A stretch of 64,000 nt of DNA, taken from NCBI GenBank assembly GCA_963575675.1, contig CAUYUA010000217.1:47868-111867 (forward strand), in the 5' to 3' direction. How positions within the stretch are numbered: the stretch's first letter is position 1; each line of letters begins with the position of its first letter. The notes under the pieces are model-generated. The model was not told the DNA's origin. It saw nothing but the letters and a program-made list of their open reading frames with translations, and ran no database searches. Below are positions 34,275 through 43,274 of this stretch, piece after piece. The stretch is from CAUYUA01 sp963575675 (GTDB lineage Bacteria > Pseudomonadota > Alphaproteobacteria > Azospirillales > Azospirillaceae). Position numbers and translations under genes: made by a program.

Positions 34275-35623
34275 CATATGCGCTAGGATAATAATTTTTG
34301 CCTCTCGTGCATCTGCTTTTTGCGCTTTCGCGGAGGGTCAAAGAGGTTTCGTGTGCAGGGTCTGAATGCCTTGATCAGGCGTTTGGTGCTGTGCTCCCCT
34401 TCAACGATAGAGATCAACATCTTTCGAACAATAATATATACACGCCATGAGCAAGGTTCGTATTTTAGGTGTTCTGTACGCTTAGGGGGAAGATTCCAGG
34501 ATTTCCTGGCTCATTCTGTCGATCGCAAGGGCCGCAATAATGTGGCAATATATCCAGGATTTGGCTAGGTCTGGGTCGTATGCGCGCAAGCGATCGATGT
34601 GGAGGATGCTCTTTAGTCTCTTGAATGCGATTTCAATTTGCCAGCGCAGTCGGTAAAGAGCGGCAACTTCGTGTGCGGGAAAGGCGTCCGCCGCCAACGA
34701 CGTTACGATCATGACGTAGCCCGCCGCGATCAAAGTGCGCGGATCAATCTGGTGTTGATTTCTGTTGCTCCGACGCTCGACGCGGCGTTGCTCCTGCTCG
34801 GTCGCGCCATCAGGTTTTTTCAGCAAGATCAAACGCACCGGCAAGGCCGGCCGGCCTTTGCGCGGGGCAATCATCACGGAGACATCAACGGCCCCATCTC
34901 CGGAATCTGAGGAAAGTTTCCCAAACAAATCAAAGACCTTACCATCGCAATTCAGAAGCCGAAGCGAGCGCCAACCAATCCTGACGATAAAATCTCCACC
35001 CTGTTGATTAACCGCCAATAGATCTGCGGCTTTCGCATAGCCTCGATCAGCAATCAGTATGTCTCCAGCTTGAACTGGGGCATGGGTTAAGCTCTCCGCT
35101 GTGTGTTGATCCGTGACCTTTATATGGCTAAATTGCCCACTTCCAAGATCATAGGCGGCGTGCAGTCTCCAGTCAGTTCCTTTGCTTCCCGGCTCAGATA
35201 TCGATGATCCATCAATAAGCTTTATCGTCCGGCCATCATAGTAACTGTTGGTTGGTTTAATTCTATCCGACATCAAAGACCGGACAATCTCAGCAAACCA
35301 ATCTGAAGAGTTTCGAAGCCGGTCAAGAAGCGACGTATTCGCAAGGCTGGCGACGCCAGTGACTTCCGCCCATGCGGCGGCTTGACGGAGTGACAAGCCA
35401 CAGGGACCATAGCCAAGCCCAAGACGCAGCAACGACGAGGCGTCTTTCACGCCCCGTCGTCGCTGGAGCGCTTTGAACGAAGCGGCGGTTGCGTCAAGGT
35501 CGATGAATCGGGATATCTGCGCGACAAACGCGTTCCAATCCTTGGCGAGAAGAGAAATCGTGTCCATCGCGTTGATAAATCACAATTTTATCGCCGCGTC
35601 AACCCCATATCCTAGCGCATATG
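34275..35623 (-). mobile_element. Complete IS4-family insertion sequence (about 1.35 kb)
   Basis: The element has perfect 16-bp terminal inverted repeats, CATATGCGCTAGGATA at 34275-34290 and its complement at 35608-35623. It is flanked by an 11-bp direct repeat GGGCGAAAGCC (34264-34274 and 35624-35634); if the terminal C/G are counted as target, the duplication is 13 bp (GGGGCGAAAGCCC). Sizes of 10-13 bp are usual for IS231/IS4-group elements. It carries a single transposase gene. Both ends and the transposase look intact, so it may be active and recently inserted. Confidence 0.93.
34482..35567 (-). CDS. IS4-family transposase
   Basis: The 361-residue DDE transposase has Asp119 in KLIDGSS, Asp174 in ILIADRGYAK and Glu312 in the IS4 signature Y-(2)-R-(3)-E-(6)-K (YRLRWQIEIAFKRLK, Tyr305 to Lys319). 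A beta-strand-rich insertion lies between the second Asp and the Glu, as in IS4/Tn5-like enzymes. No frameshift or stop is present. It is the only gene of the element and starts about 40 bases inside the right inverted repeat. Confidence 0.95.
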   Translation of the reverse strand: MDTISLLAKDWNAFVAQISRFIDLDATAASFKALQRRRGVKDASSLLRLGLGYGPCGLSLRQAAAWAEVTGVASLANTSLLDRLRNSSDWFAEIVRSLMSDRIKPTNSYYDGRTIKLIDGSSISEPGSKGTDWRLHAAYDLGSGQFSHIKVTDQHTAESLTHAPVQAGDILIADRGYAKAADLLAVNQQGGDFIVRIGWRSLRLLNCDGKVFDLFGKLSSDSGDGAVDVSVMIAPRKGRPALPVRLILLKKPDGATEQEQRRVERRSNRNQHQIDPRTLIAAGYVMIVTSLAADAFPAHEVAALYRLRWQIEIAFKRLKSILHIDRLRAYDPDLAKSWIYCHIIAALAIDRMSQEILESSP

Positions 35624-35655
35624 GGGCGAAAGCCCCTCCCTTATTTGCATTAAAT
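35624..35655 (+). repeat. Palindromic intergenic repeat, copy 4, right part
   Basis: GGGCGAAAGCCCCTCCCTTA followed by TTTGCATTAA is the continuation of the copy interrupted at 34274. The rest of 35656-35910 is AT-rich and gene-free and leads into the following unknown gene. Confidence 0.8.
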
Positions 35656-35910
35656 GGCATAAAAATTATTTTGATTAAGAAAGCGCCTCTCTTGTTGCTT
35701 TTTTTTCATGATGGAATTGCTTCTTTGGTGTGGTGGTTTTGATTTTTTGTTCCGCTTTCTGTTTTCTCAAGAAAATAACAAATTTGAAACGGGACATCTG
35801 CCTTCGTTTCGCCGATAACTATATATAGCCGATGACTCAATCATCGATTTGAAGACTCAAATCTCTCTTCATCCGTGCAGGTTGTGGGGGTGAAGCGACT
35901 GGAGGTCGTT

Positions 35911-36441
35911 ATGAAAAAGATCGTTGAAGAAGAACTGGTGTCCTTAGCGTTTCGTCAATTCGTTAAGGAAGTTCATATCGAGAATCGTATGGAAATGATG
36001 TCGCGGCGTGATGAGCTTGCGGCTCTATTCGAAAGTTTTCCTTGGGACGAAAAAATTTTTACTATTCATGACGCCAACGGCATGACGTGGGCGGCCGATG
36101 TCTTCAAAGAAGGGCCTACTCTTGTTTTGGAGCCCGTTGATGGTGGTAAGGGTAAGGAGATACACGTAAAAGGGAGCGCTTTTTGGAAAAGCTTTCTTTC
36201 TGCGTTTAAATACACATCATTCGGCGCGCATCTTTTAGAGGATAAGGGCTTTTGGGACGCATTCCTTCATGGAAGGCAGACGGAAGAATCGCGTTATCTG
36301 CAAGCTGAAGCGCGGCGTGAACACGAAAAACTGTGTGAACGGCGGCGGAACTTGAGAATGCAAAGGCAAGAGCGTTCTGATTCCTATAATCAACAAATTA
36401 GAGAAAACAAAAACCAAGATTATTGGGTCTTCTATCAATAA
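35911..36441 (+). CDS. Unknown protein with charged helical C-terminus
   Basis: The 176-residue product starts at ATG 35911, seven bases after a GGAGG ribosome site; upstream in-frame starts lack one. It opens MKKIVEEELVSLAFRQFVKE, has a central alpha/beta part (TIHDANGMTWAADVFKEGPT, LEPVDGGKGKEIHVKGSAFW) and ends in a strongly charged helix (ARREHEKLCERRRNLRMQRQ). No membrane segment or signal. I recognise no family. It stands alone between the IS element and tRNA-Leu. Confidence 0.7.
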   Translation: MKKIVEEELVSLAFRQFVKEVHIENRMEMMSRRDELAALFESFPWDEKIFTIHDANGMTWAADVFKEGPTLVLEPVDGGKGKEIHVKGSAFWKSFLSAFKYTSFGAHLLEDKGFWDAFLHGRQTEESRYLQAEARREHEKLCERRRNLRMQRQERSDSYNQQIRENKNQDYWVFYQ

Positions 36442-36463
36442 CGGTAGGCCAATAACGGTAGGC
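36436..36463. repeat. 14-bp tandem duplication at a stop codon
   Basis: CAATAACGGTAGGC occurs twice in tandem; the first copy includes the TAA stop of the preceding gene. Beyond it, to 36652, no gene is visible. Confidence 0.85.
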
Positions 36464-36652
36464 GCGAAACGGCCCGACAGGCGCAGTCAAAAATAAAGTC
36501 TGCGCCAAAACCGGGGTTTGCGCGTCGCTCTGGCTTTTACAAGAAACTCTTTACCGAAAACAACAAAGAGCAAACTCTAAAAACAATATTAAAGGGTGTT
36601 TTTTCGTGTCCTGAAAAGCGATGCAGATGCAACCGCAGAACAACGAGAGAAA

Positions 36653-36739
36653 TGGTGCCCCTGGCCGGAGTCGAACCAGCACGCTGTTACCAGCAACAGA
36701 TTTTGAGTCTGCCGCGTCTACCAGTTCCGCCACAGAGGC
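36653..36739 (-). tRNA. tRNA-Leu(CAA)
   Basis: On the minus strand, GCCTCTG pairs with CAGGGGC (one U-G), followed by A and an encoded CCA. The anticodon arm CAGA-CTCAAAA-TCTG presents CAA. A class II variable arm (TTGCTGG..AACAGCG region) and T-arm GGTTCGACTCC are present. The D-arm contains the leucine-type GGTAGACGC. Confidence 0.96.
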
Positions 36740-37107
36740 TCATCCATCGACAACGACGCGGAGTGTACAGGTTGATTTTTTTGCGGTCAAGCTTTTTGTT
36801 GAAGGTTTTTGCAAAAAATATTGATGGTGGGCGTTTCTTCTGGCCTGTATCTGTTCTAAGATGTTTAGGCTTTGAGTTTGTGAAGAGATTGCTCCTTAAA
36901 AAAATCTATGATTCAGAAGGTTTTTTTTGCCTTTCCTGTTTTATTGGGTTTGACGTGGCTGGTCGGATATTCGGCCTATCCTGTCAAGGTTGTGTGGGGT
37001 GTTTGAAGAGTCTCTCATGTTTTGCGTCTACGGAAATTGTGTTTATGGAAACTCTTGGGGATGTGTCGGCGATGGTCTGTATAAGTCGCCATGTTGATGA
37101 GGCGATA
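36740..37107. other. Intergenic region between tRNA-Leu and the protease gene
   Basis: The frame of the protease stays open leftward through this region and into tRNA-Leu, but it lacks coding character there. The region should contain divergent promoters for the tRNA and the protease. No other gene is visible. Confidence 0.5.
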
Positions 37108-38316
37108 ATGCGATGGTTGGAGGAGGGGGGCAAGACGATCCGCGTTCTTTCGTTGAGCGTGGCGTTGAGCGTTGTTCTGTTTTTGTGTGGCGTTGGCGTG
37201 ATCGGGAAGGCGTGCGCGACGGAGGTTTCTGAGCGGCGTGTGGCGGCGCCTTTCGTTCTTCCTCCCCCCACGACGCCGCAATCCGTGGTTTCGCCTTCTG
37301 ATGTTCCGCCTTCTACTGTGCCGCAATTTCCAACTTCTGTTGCTGTTGCGCAGTCGCCCACTCCGAAAGTCGTGTTGCCGCTTCCTCCGGTTATGGCGGC
37401 CGGCGCAGCCGGGGAACGAATCGTGGTCAACGCCATGGAGTATCCTTGGAGCGCGATTGGGCGATTGAATGCGGCGGGGCGAGGTTATTGCACGGCCTTT
37501 TTGGTCGGAGAGCGGTATGTTTTAACGGCCGCTCACTGCTTCTATGATCGGGTCGCCAATCGATGGCGTCCGCCTTCGATTATGCATTTCGTCGCTGGAT
37601 ATCAGCGAGGACAAGCGGTGGTTCATGCGGCGGTGGTTCGCTATGTGACGGCGGATGATTATCAGTTTGCTCTTCATCCCACTGTGTCGGGATCGACCAA
37701 TGATTGGGCTTTGGCGGAGTTGGCTGAACCTCTTGGGCGCACTGCGGGATGGTTGGGGGTGTCGGCGCTGACTCCGACAGTCGTTTCCGATTTGCGCAAT
37801 CGCCATGCTTTGGTGCTGCTGGCGGGATATCGCAGTGATGCGGCTCATACTCTGACGGTGCAGAGCGGTTGCGAGCTTCATGGCATGATGGTGAACACGC
37901 AAACGGCGGTTCACACATGCGAGGCGGTGAAGGGCGATTCTGGTGGGCCGTTATTGACTTTTGACGGACATGATTTAAAAGTGATCGGAATTCATGTTGT
38001 CGCAATTGACGGCAAAACGGCGCATTACGGCGGCGCCGTGGCGACGTCTGTTTTGACGGACGTTCGACGTTGGCCGAAAGCGGCTGGAGCAATTGAGGCT
38101 TCGGGGATTCTGTCTGGTTTAGGAACGGCGCCTCCGGGGGATGGGCCGGTTTTCGCGCAGCCGAGGCAGACTGTTGGCGAATTGTTGGCGCGGAGAGGAT
38201 TCCCTGTGGCGGTTGATGGGATGAGTGGTGCTGTGCGGCGGTTTCAGCAAGCGCGTCAGCTGCCTGTGACCGGGGATGTTTCTGTGCAAAGCTTAGGGTA
38301 TTTGTTACAAAAATAA
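37108..38316 (+). CDS. Exported trypsin-like serine protease with C-terminal peptidoglycan-binding-like segment
   Basis: From ATG 37108 the 402-residue protein has a signal peptide (VLSLSVALSVVLFLCGVGVI...ACA) and a Pro/Ser/Val-rich linker (about 40-95). The S1 protease domain has the triad His143 (VLTAAHCFYD), Asp199 (STNDWALAEL) and Ser278 (EAVKGDSGGPLL). The final 50 residues (TVGELLARRGFPVAVDGMSG-AVRRFQQARQLPVTGD) match the helical pattern of PG_binding_1 domains. Alternative in-frame starts at 37045 and 37072 exist; 37108 is nearest the signal peptide. It is probably periplasmic and cell-wall-associated. Confidence 0.87.
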   Translation: MRWLEEGGKTIRVLSLSVALSVVLFLCGVGVIGKACATEVSERRVAAPFVLPPPTTPQSVVSPSDVPPSTVPQFPTSVAVAQSPTPKVVLPLPPVMAAGAAGERIVVNAMEYPWSAIGRLNAAGRGYCTAFLVGERYVLTAAHCFYDRVANRWRPPSIMHFVAGYQRGQAVVHAAVVRYVTADDYQFALHPTVSGSTNDWALAELAEPLGRTAGWLGVSALTPTVVSDLRNRHALVLLAGYRSDAAHTLTVQSGCELHGMMVNTQTAVHTCEAVKGDSGGPLLTFDGHDLKVIGIHVVAIDGKTAHYGGAVATSVLTDVRRWPKAAGAIEASGILSGLGTAPPGDGPVFAQPRQTVGELLARRGFPVAVDGMSGAVRRFQQARQLPVTGDVSVQSLGYLLQK

Positions 38317-38350
38317 CGGGTCCAGGGACTGCGTTCCTGAACCCGTTATT
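38312..38350. terminator. Intrinsic terminator, minimal form of the palindromic repeat
   Basis: AATAACGGGTCCAGGGACTG continues CGTTCCTGAACCCGTTATTTG. The stem AATAACGGGT/ACCCGTTATT plus inner CAGG/CCTG, with A-tract on one side and T-tract on the other, makes a bidirectional terminator between convergent protease and GST genes. It carries the family core (GGGTCCAGGGACTG.GTTCCTG) without the long arms. Confidence 0.88.
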
Positions 38351-38404
38351 TGTTATGTGGAAACGCAAGGGCATGTGTCGATCGCTTGGCTCATTGGTGC
38401 GATT

Positions 38405-39121
38405 TCATCCTTCTAGGCGTGTTTTTTTCTCAGCCAGGACGCTCTCGATGCGTTTTGCAAAAGTAGAAAGATTGTAAGACGATCGGGCGCGTTGCTCTAA
38501 GGGCGAATCAAATGGCGGGTACAGTAGAGAAGACACAAATCCATAAAGCATCGCATCATAAGACGTGGGAGACTCGGACACCAAGAAGCTACGGCCCTCT
38601 AAAATGCGGTCGATTGCATTGAGATCGGCGCATCCCAATTCATAAATTTCTTCTCGATCATGACGTCCATAACCCTGACTGTATAGCGCTTTGCGGATTT
38701 TGCGGCGGATCATTGCCGGAAGCACGACGCGCAGAGGTTTTGGCAACGACTCCGCCAACGTCCGTTGCATTACCGTCCATCCGGGGAGGTCGATCCAACG
38801 ACCGAACGCCATAACGTGCATCAAGCTTTCTTCGCATGTGCGGCGAATCAAATGGCCGAGCGCATGCTGATCCGGCGAGAGTTTGTCGTCCAGCGGGTCG
38901 CCGTAGGCGTGCTTCAAATGAGCGATGATGTGGCCGCTGTCTGGAATGCATGCGCCGTTGTCATCGATGATGAACGGCAGTTTGCCTTTCGGCGCCTTCA
39001 TTGGCGTCGTTGGAACGACCTGATAGGGAATCTCGGCCAGGCGCAAATAGGTTTCCACCTTGAGGCAAAACGGACTGAGATTTAGTCCCCAGATTGGGGC
39101 GAATTGATGTAGCTGAATCAT
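38405..39121 (-). CDS. Glutathione S-transferase family protein
   Basis: The 238-residue protein has a thioredoxin-fold N-terminal domain: IQLHQFAPIWGLNLSPFCLK, then KGKLPFIIDDNGACIPDSGH, matching the GST beta1 and the G-site Pro/Ser (DSGH). The helical C-terminal domain contains DLNAIDRILEGRSFLVSESP, and SYDAMLYGFV in place of the usual N-capping DxxxY/F. The layout resembles the metaxin/failed-axon-like subgroup, whose substrates are not defined. The gene is divergent from yajC. Confidence 0.85.
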   Translation of the reverse strand: MIQLHQFAPIWGLNLSPFCLKVETYLRLAEIPYQVVPTTPMKAPKGKLPFIIDDNGACIPDSGHIIAHLKHAYGDPLDDKLSPDQHALGHLIRRTCEESLMHVMAFGRWIDLPGWTVMQRTLAESLPKPLRVVLPAMIRRKIRKALYSQGYGRHDREEIYELGCADLNAIDRILEGRSFLVSESPTSYDAMLYGFVSSLLYPPFDSPLEQRARSSYNLSTFAKRIESVLAEKKTRLEG

Positions 39122-39151
39122 GACGACTTATCCATAAGAAAAAAAACGATG

Positions 39152-39174
39152 AAGCGTTCAGGCGTTGAACGCTT
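39152..39174. promoter_or_regulatory. Perfect inverted repeat in the GST/yajC divergent region
   Basis: AAGCGTTC and GAACGCTT form an 8-bp inverted repeat with a 7-base centre, 31 bases before the GST start. It could be an operator or an RNA hairpin. The remaining 190 bases to yajC hold no gene. Confidence 0.4.
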
Positions 39175-39365
39175 GGAGCCGATAGGTTATTTTTGTCCGC
39201 CTCTTTTCCCAATGTTGCAACCCTGGAAGCGGTGGGTATAGTTCGGGTGGGTGATGCGTTTCACCTGCCGCGCGGCGTTGTCCATAGCGGTGTTGAATTC
39301 ATCTGTTGACTCATAAAGCATAAGTTTTTCGCATAAGTAAGTCGATCCACAGGGAGAGTTTGACT

Positions 39366-39767
39366 ATGTTTGTTTCCACGGCTCACGCTCAAGCAGCGTC
39401 TGCGGGCGCATCGCCGGGCGCCGACTTGATGTCGTTCGTTCCACTGGTTCTGATTTTCATTGTGTTCTATTTCCTGCTGATTCGTCCGCAGCAGAAGCGC
39501 ATGAAAGATCATAAGGAAATGTTGACGACCTTGCGGCGCGGTGATCGTGTGGTCACAGGCGGCGGGTTGATCGGGACGGTGTCGAAAATCGTCGGTGATG
39601 ACGAAGTGGTTTTAGAGCTGGCCGAAAATGTTAAGGTGCGTGCGGTGAAGTCGACCTTGCAGTCGGTTTTGGCCAAAACCGAGCCCGTTCGGGGCGGAAA
39701 GTCCGATGACGACGATGACAAAGAGGCCGCCGTGAAAGAAAGTAAGGACGCGCGGGAGAAAAAATAA
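39366..39767 (+). CDS. yajC: Preprotein translocase accessory subunit YajC
   Basis: The 133-residue product starts at ATG 39366 after AGGGAGAG. It has a short leader, a single membrane helix (FVPLVLIFIVFYFLLIRP) followed by QQKRMKDHKEMLTTLRRGD and a cytosolic YajC domain (VVTGGGLIGTVSKIVGDDEV, LELAENVKVRAVKSTLQSVL). The tail is acidic then Lys-rich. YajC associates with SecDF. Order yajC-secD-secF is the standard one; about 270 bp without a gene separates it from secD. Confidence 0.95.
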   Translation: MFVSTAHAQAASAGASPGADLMSFVPLVLIFIVFYFLLIRPQQKRMKDHKEMLTTLRRGDRVVTGGGLIGTVSKIVGDDEVVLELAENVKVRAVKSTLQSVLAKTEPVRGGKSDDDDDKEAAVKESKDAREKK

Positions 39768-40038
39768 AGAATTGGGCGACCCTCGTTCGAGCGTCGTTCT
39801 TGGCCGAGAAGCCGATGTGGACAAGTACGGAAGAGGCCGTATTTCCCGTCGTTGTTGGTCGGCGATATAGTGTATGACAAGGGCGTGACGTAGAGGCCCC
39901 GTAGAAATATGCGGCCTTAATGGACATATCCTTGCGAAATGGTCGGAACAGGAAGATGACCGGAACAGGGCGGGCGGCCGGAGACACAGATCGTCGCCCC
40001 CCGCGCGTGGTCCGGCTTTTGCGGAGGGCGCGGAGCGG

Positions 40039-41649
40039 ATGCTCTATTTTTCCAAATGGAAGATTTACGCGATCATTGCGGTGTGCGCCGCGAGCGTCTT
40101 GTTTTCCTTGCCGAATCTCATTAGTCGGCAGTTGCTGGAGCGTGCGCCGGATTGGCTGCCGCATCGTCAGGTCAATTTGGGCCTCGATCTGCGCGGAGGC
40201 TCTTACCTCTTGCTTGAAGTCGACATGGCGACCGTGTTGAAGGAGCGTCTCGACCACTTGCAAGACTCGGTGCGCACAGAGTTGCGCGCCGGAAACGTCG
40301 GCTACACCGGAATCTCCGAGGATAGCCGGGCGGTGCGCGTTCAAGTGCGCGACTCGGCTCAAGCGCAAGACGTCGTTCGTTTGTTGCGGACAAAACTGGC
40401 GACCAACGTCGGCGGCGGCCCTTTAGGCGGCGGTCGTCCGGATATCAATGTGGACGTCGGCGTCGACGGCGCGGTGATTCTGCAACTGAGCGAAGACGCG
40501 ATCAAAGAAAAATTGCAGCGTTCGGTCGAACAATCGATCGAAATCGTGCGGCGGCGCATCGATGAGACCGGCGTCAATGAGCCTTCGATCGCTCGCCAGG
40601 GAGAAGGCCGGATTTTGGTGCAGCTTCCCGGCGTGACGGACCCCGATCGCATCAAGCGTCTGTTGGGGCAGACGGCTAAAATGACTTTCCGGTTGGTGGA
40701 CGTGAATGCTGATCCCTCCACCGGGCGCGTTCCGTCAGGCGCTGAGCTGTTGCCGAGCGTCGAAAGCGACCGACGCGGCGGTTCCGGACGATATGTGGTG
40801 AAGCGCCGAGTCGAGGTCGATGGAGCCAATCTCGTCAACGCTCGCGCTGGAAACAATCCTCAAACCGGGGAGTGGGTGGTCAATTTCGAATTTGATGCGG
40901 TGGGAGCGCGGCGATTCGCCGACATCACTAAAGCCAACGTCAATCGTCCTTTTGCGATCGTTCTCGACAACAAGGTCATCAGCGCTCCCGTGATTCGCGA
41001 GCCGATCACGGGGGGACGCGGTCAAATCAGCGGAAGCTTCAATGCTCAAAGCGCCAATGACTTGGCCGTCCTTTTGCGCGCCGGCGCGTTGCCTGCTCCG
41101 TTGATCGTGATCGAAGAGCGTTCCGTAGGGCCGGACTTGGGAGCGGACGCCATCAACGCCGGAATTTATTCTTGCTTGGTCGGCTTTACTCTTGTTGTCA
41201 GTTATATGGTCGCCGCATACGGGTTGTTTGGCGTTTTTGCAAATATTGCCTTGTTGTTCAACCTCTTCCTGACGGTGGCCATTCTTTCCTTGATGCAGGC
41301 CACTTTAACCTTACCTGGAATCGCCGGTATCTTGTTGACGCTCGGTATGTCGGTGGACGCCAATATTCTGATCAACGAGCGCATTCGTGAAGAAACCCGC
41401 AAGGGAAAAACCCCGTATTCCGCGATGGAGGCGGGATTTAAACGCGCGTTCTCCACGATTTTTGACGCCAACATCACCACTTTGATCAAAATGTTGATCT
41501 TGTTTAGCTTGGGGTCAGGTTCGATCAAGGGATTTGCGGTCTCGATCAGTATCGGCATTATGACGTCAATGTTCACGGCTGTGGTCTTGGCTCGTCTGAT
41601 GATGGTCACTTGGTTGCGGCGTGTGAAGCCCGTTGCTTTGCAAGTGTGA
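40039..41649 (+). CDS. secD: Protein translocase subunit SecD
   Basis: The 536-residue product is an RND-type membrane protein that with SecF uses the proton gradient to complete Sec export. TM1 (IYAIIAVCAASVLFSLPNL) is followed by LGLDLRGGSYLLLEVDMATV, the P1 periplasmic head (ISEDSRAVRVQVRDSAQAQ to ISAPVIREPITGGRGQISGS), and five C-terminal helices with TLGMSVDANILINERIREE, the conserved RND segment. Length is typical of alphaproteobacteria. Confidence 0.97.
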   Translation: MLYFSKWKIYAIIAVCAASVLFSLPNLISRQLLERAPDWLPHRQVNLGLDLRGGSYLLLEVDMATVLKERLDHLQDSVRTELRAGNVGYTGISEDSRAVRVQVRDSAQAQDVVRLLRTKLATNVGGGPLGGGRPDINVDVGVDGAVILQLSEDAIKEKLQRSVEQSIEIVRRRIDETGVNEPSIARQGEGRILVQLPGVTDPDRIKRLLGQTAKMTFRLVDVNADPSTGRVPSGAELLPSVESDRRGGSGRYVVKRRVEVDGANLVNARAGNNPQTGEWVVNFEFDAVGARRFADITKANVNRPFAIVLDNKVISAPVIREPITGGRGQISGSFNAQSANDLAVLLRAGALPAPLIVIEERSVGPDLGADAINAGIYSCLVGFTLVVSYMVAAYGLFGVFANIALLFNLFLTVAILSLMQATLTLPGIAGILLTLGMSVDANILINERIREETRKGKTPYSAMEAGFKRAFSTIFDANITTLIKMLILFSLGSGSIKGFAVSISIGIMTSMFTAVVLARLMMVTWLRRVKPVALQV

Positions 41650-41833
41650 TCGTGTGAATCGCTAAGACTCTCTGTCGAACCGGCGAGAGACACGTCAGGG
41701 CGTTTCTCTCGTCGCCATTCCGCCGGAGATTCTTAAATTCCGGTCGTTATTTTCTTCTTAACGCCTGCGCCTGTGACCCTTTCGCGGTTCTAAAGGCCCA
41801 AGGTCGGTCATTGCATTTGAGGAGTCCGCGCCG

Positions 41834-42784
41834 ATGTTCCGGCTTCGTTTGGTTCCCGACGACACTCGAGTTCCGTTCATGCGCGGCCGTTTCGCCGGTC
41901 TGATCATGTCGGCGTTGCTCAGCGTCACGTCGCTTATCTTGTACTTTTATCCCGGCTTGAATTACGGAATCGATTTTCGCGGCGGCATCGTCATCGAGGC
42001 GCGCACGTCGAAACCGGCGGATTTTCCTGCGCTGCGCAGTATGTTCGGCGCTGTTGGGTTGGGGCAGGTTGCTTTGCAGGAGTTTGGTTCTCCTCACGAC
42101 GTTTTGGTGCGTCTGGAGCGTCCTACCGGCGATGAATCGGCTCAGCAGAAAATCGTCAATAAAGTGCGCGAAGTTTTCGACAAAGCCGATTCTGGAACTC
42201 AAATTCGTCGTGTTGAAGCTGTCGGCGCCTCGGTCAGCGCCGAGCTGTTCGCCAACGGCATGTTGGCGTTGGCGTTGGCTATGCTCGCTATGCTCGGGTA
42301 TATCTGGTTTCGTTTCGAGTGGCAGTTCGGCATAGGGGCGGTGATAACTTTGTTACTTGACGTCACGAAAACTGTCGGTTTTTATGTGATCACTAATTTC
42401 CAGTTCAATTTGACTGCCGTGGCGGCTATCCTCACAATCATGGGGTATTCGATCAACGATAAGGTGGTGGTGTATGACCGAGTGCGCGAGAATCTGCGTA
42501 TCTACAAAAAAATGCCGCTGCGTGAATTGATTGACCTCAGCATTAATGAAACGCTGAATCGGACTTTAGGAACTTCAATGGCGACGTTTCTATCGGTTTT
42601 GCCGTTGGCTTTGTTTGGTGGTGAGGCGTTGGAGGAATTTGCGATTACTATTCTATTCGGCATTGTCATCGGCACGTCGTCTTCTATTTTTATTGCTGCG
42701 CCGATTTTGTTGTTCTTGGGTGAGAACCGTTTGCGTCGTGGCGAGAGGACTGTAGAGGTTACGTCGGAGCCATCTAAAGGTTAA
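41834..42784 (+). CDS. secF: Protein translocase subunit SecF
   Basis: The 316-residue partner of SecD has TM1 near FAGLIMSALLSVTSLILYF, then GLNYGIDFRGGIVIEARTSK, a small periplasmic domain, and helices with GYSINDKVVVYDRVRENLRI and the ETLNRTLGTSMATFLSVLPL segment. ATG 41834 is preceded by TGAGGAG. The 183-bp gap after secD contains no gene; the pair is probably one transcription unit. Confidence 0.97.
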   Translation: MFRLRLVPDDTRVPFMRGRFAGLIMSALLSVTSLILYFYPGLNYGIDFRGGIVIEARTSKPADFPALRSMFGAVGLGQVALQEFGSPHDVLVRLERPTGDESAQQKIVNKVREVFDKADSGTQIRRVEAVGASVSAELFANGMLALALAMLAMLGYIWFRFEWQFGIGAVITLLLDVTKTVGFYVITNFQFNLTAVAAILTIMGYSINDKVVVYDRVRENLRIYKKMPLRELIDLSINETLNRTLGTSMATFLSVLPLALFGGEALEEFAITILFGIVIGTSSSIFIAAPILLFLGENRLRRGERTVEVTSEPSKG

Positions 42785-42847
42785 GACGCGCTTCTGTTCG
42801 ATCAAGTGAGTTCTTGCTATATATCTTCTAAACCGAAAGATCTGAGT

Positions 42848-43222
42848 ATGGATATTACGCCTCTTATTCCGGCGGATCGGCAGGTGATTCACGGGTATTC
42901 TCCCGGGGAATTCGTCGTTAACGGTGTAGTGCATCGTCATGCGGTTTTGGTGTTTCCTGAGCGGGTTTTGGCGTGGCCGGTTACGGCGTTTTCCGAAATC
43001 ACAATTGAGAGTTTGCTGCCGGTTTGTGAGGCTCAGCCTGCGGTTGAGATTTTATTGCTTGGGTGTGGCTTGAAGATAGCCTTGCTATCGTCCGAATTGA
43101 GGCGGGCAATGCGTGAACGTGGCGTAAGGATTGAAGTTATGGATACCGGCGCTGCGTGTCGTACTTATGTTGTCTTGTTGTCGGAAGGCCGTCGTGTGGC
43201 GGCGGCCTTGCTGCCGGTGTAA
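42848..43222 (+). CDS. Mth938/DUF498-family protein
   Basis: The 124-residue protein matches the Mth938-like fold: IHGYSPGEFVVNGVVHRHAV, VLAWPVTAFSEITIESLLPV, EILLLGCGLKIALLSSELRR and RGVRIEVMDTGAACRTYVVL. It starts at ATG 42848; an upstream frame to 42806 is less likely. This gene commonly follows secDF in alphaproteobacteria. The biochemical role is not established. Confidence 0.9.
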   Translation: MDITPLIPADRQVIHGYSPGEFVVNGVVHRHAVLVFPERVLAWPVTAFSEITIESLLPVCEAQPAVEILLLGCGLKIALLSSELRRAMRERGVRIEVMDTGAACRTYVVLLSEGRRVAAALLPV

Positions 43223-43274
43223 AACTTGGGTGTTTTGGCCGAGCTTTTTATGATGATGTGATAACGAAGGCGAT

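Noticed and set aside
36652..37107. N-terminal extension of the protease frame
   Set aside because: It would run through tRNA-Leu and place 152 residues before the signal peptide.
39768..40038. Small gene between yajC and secD
   Set aside because: A 106-codon plus-strand frame is Arg/Cys-rich, overlaps secD, and lacks a ribosome site.
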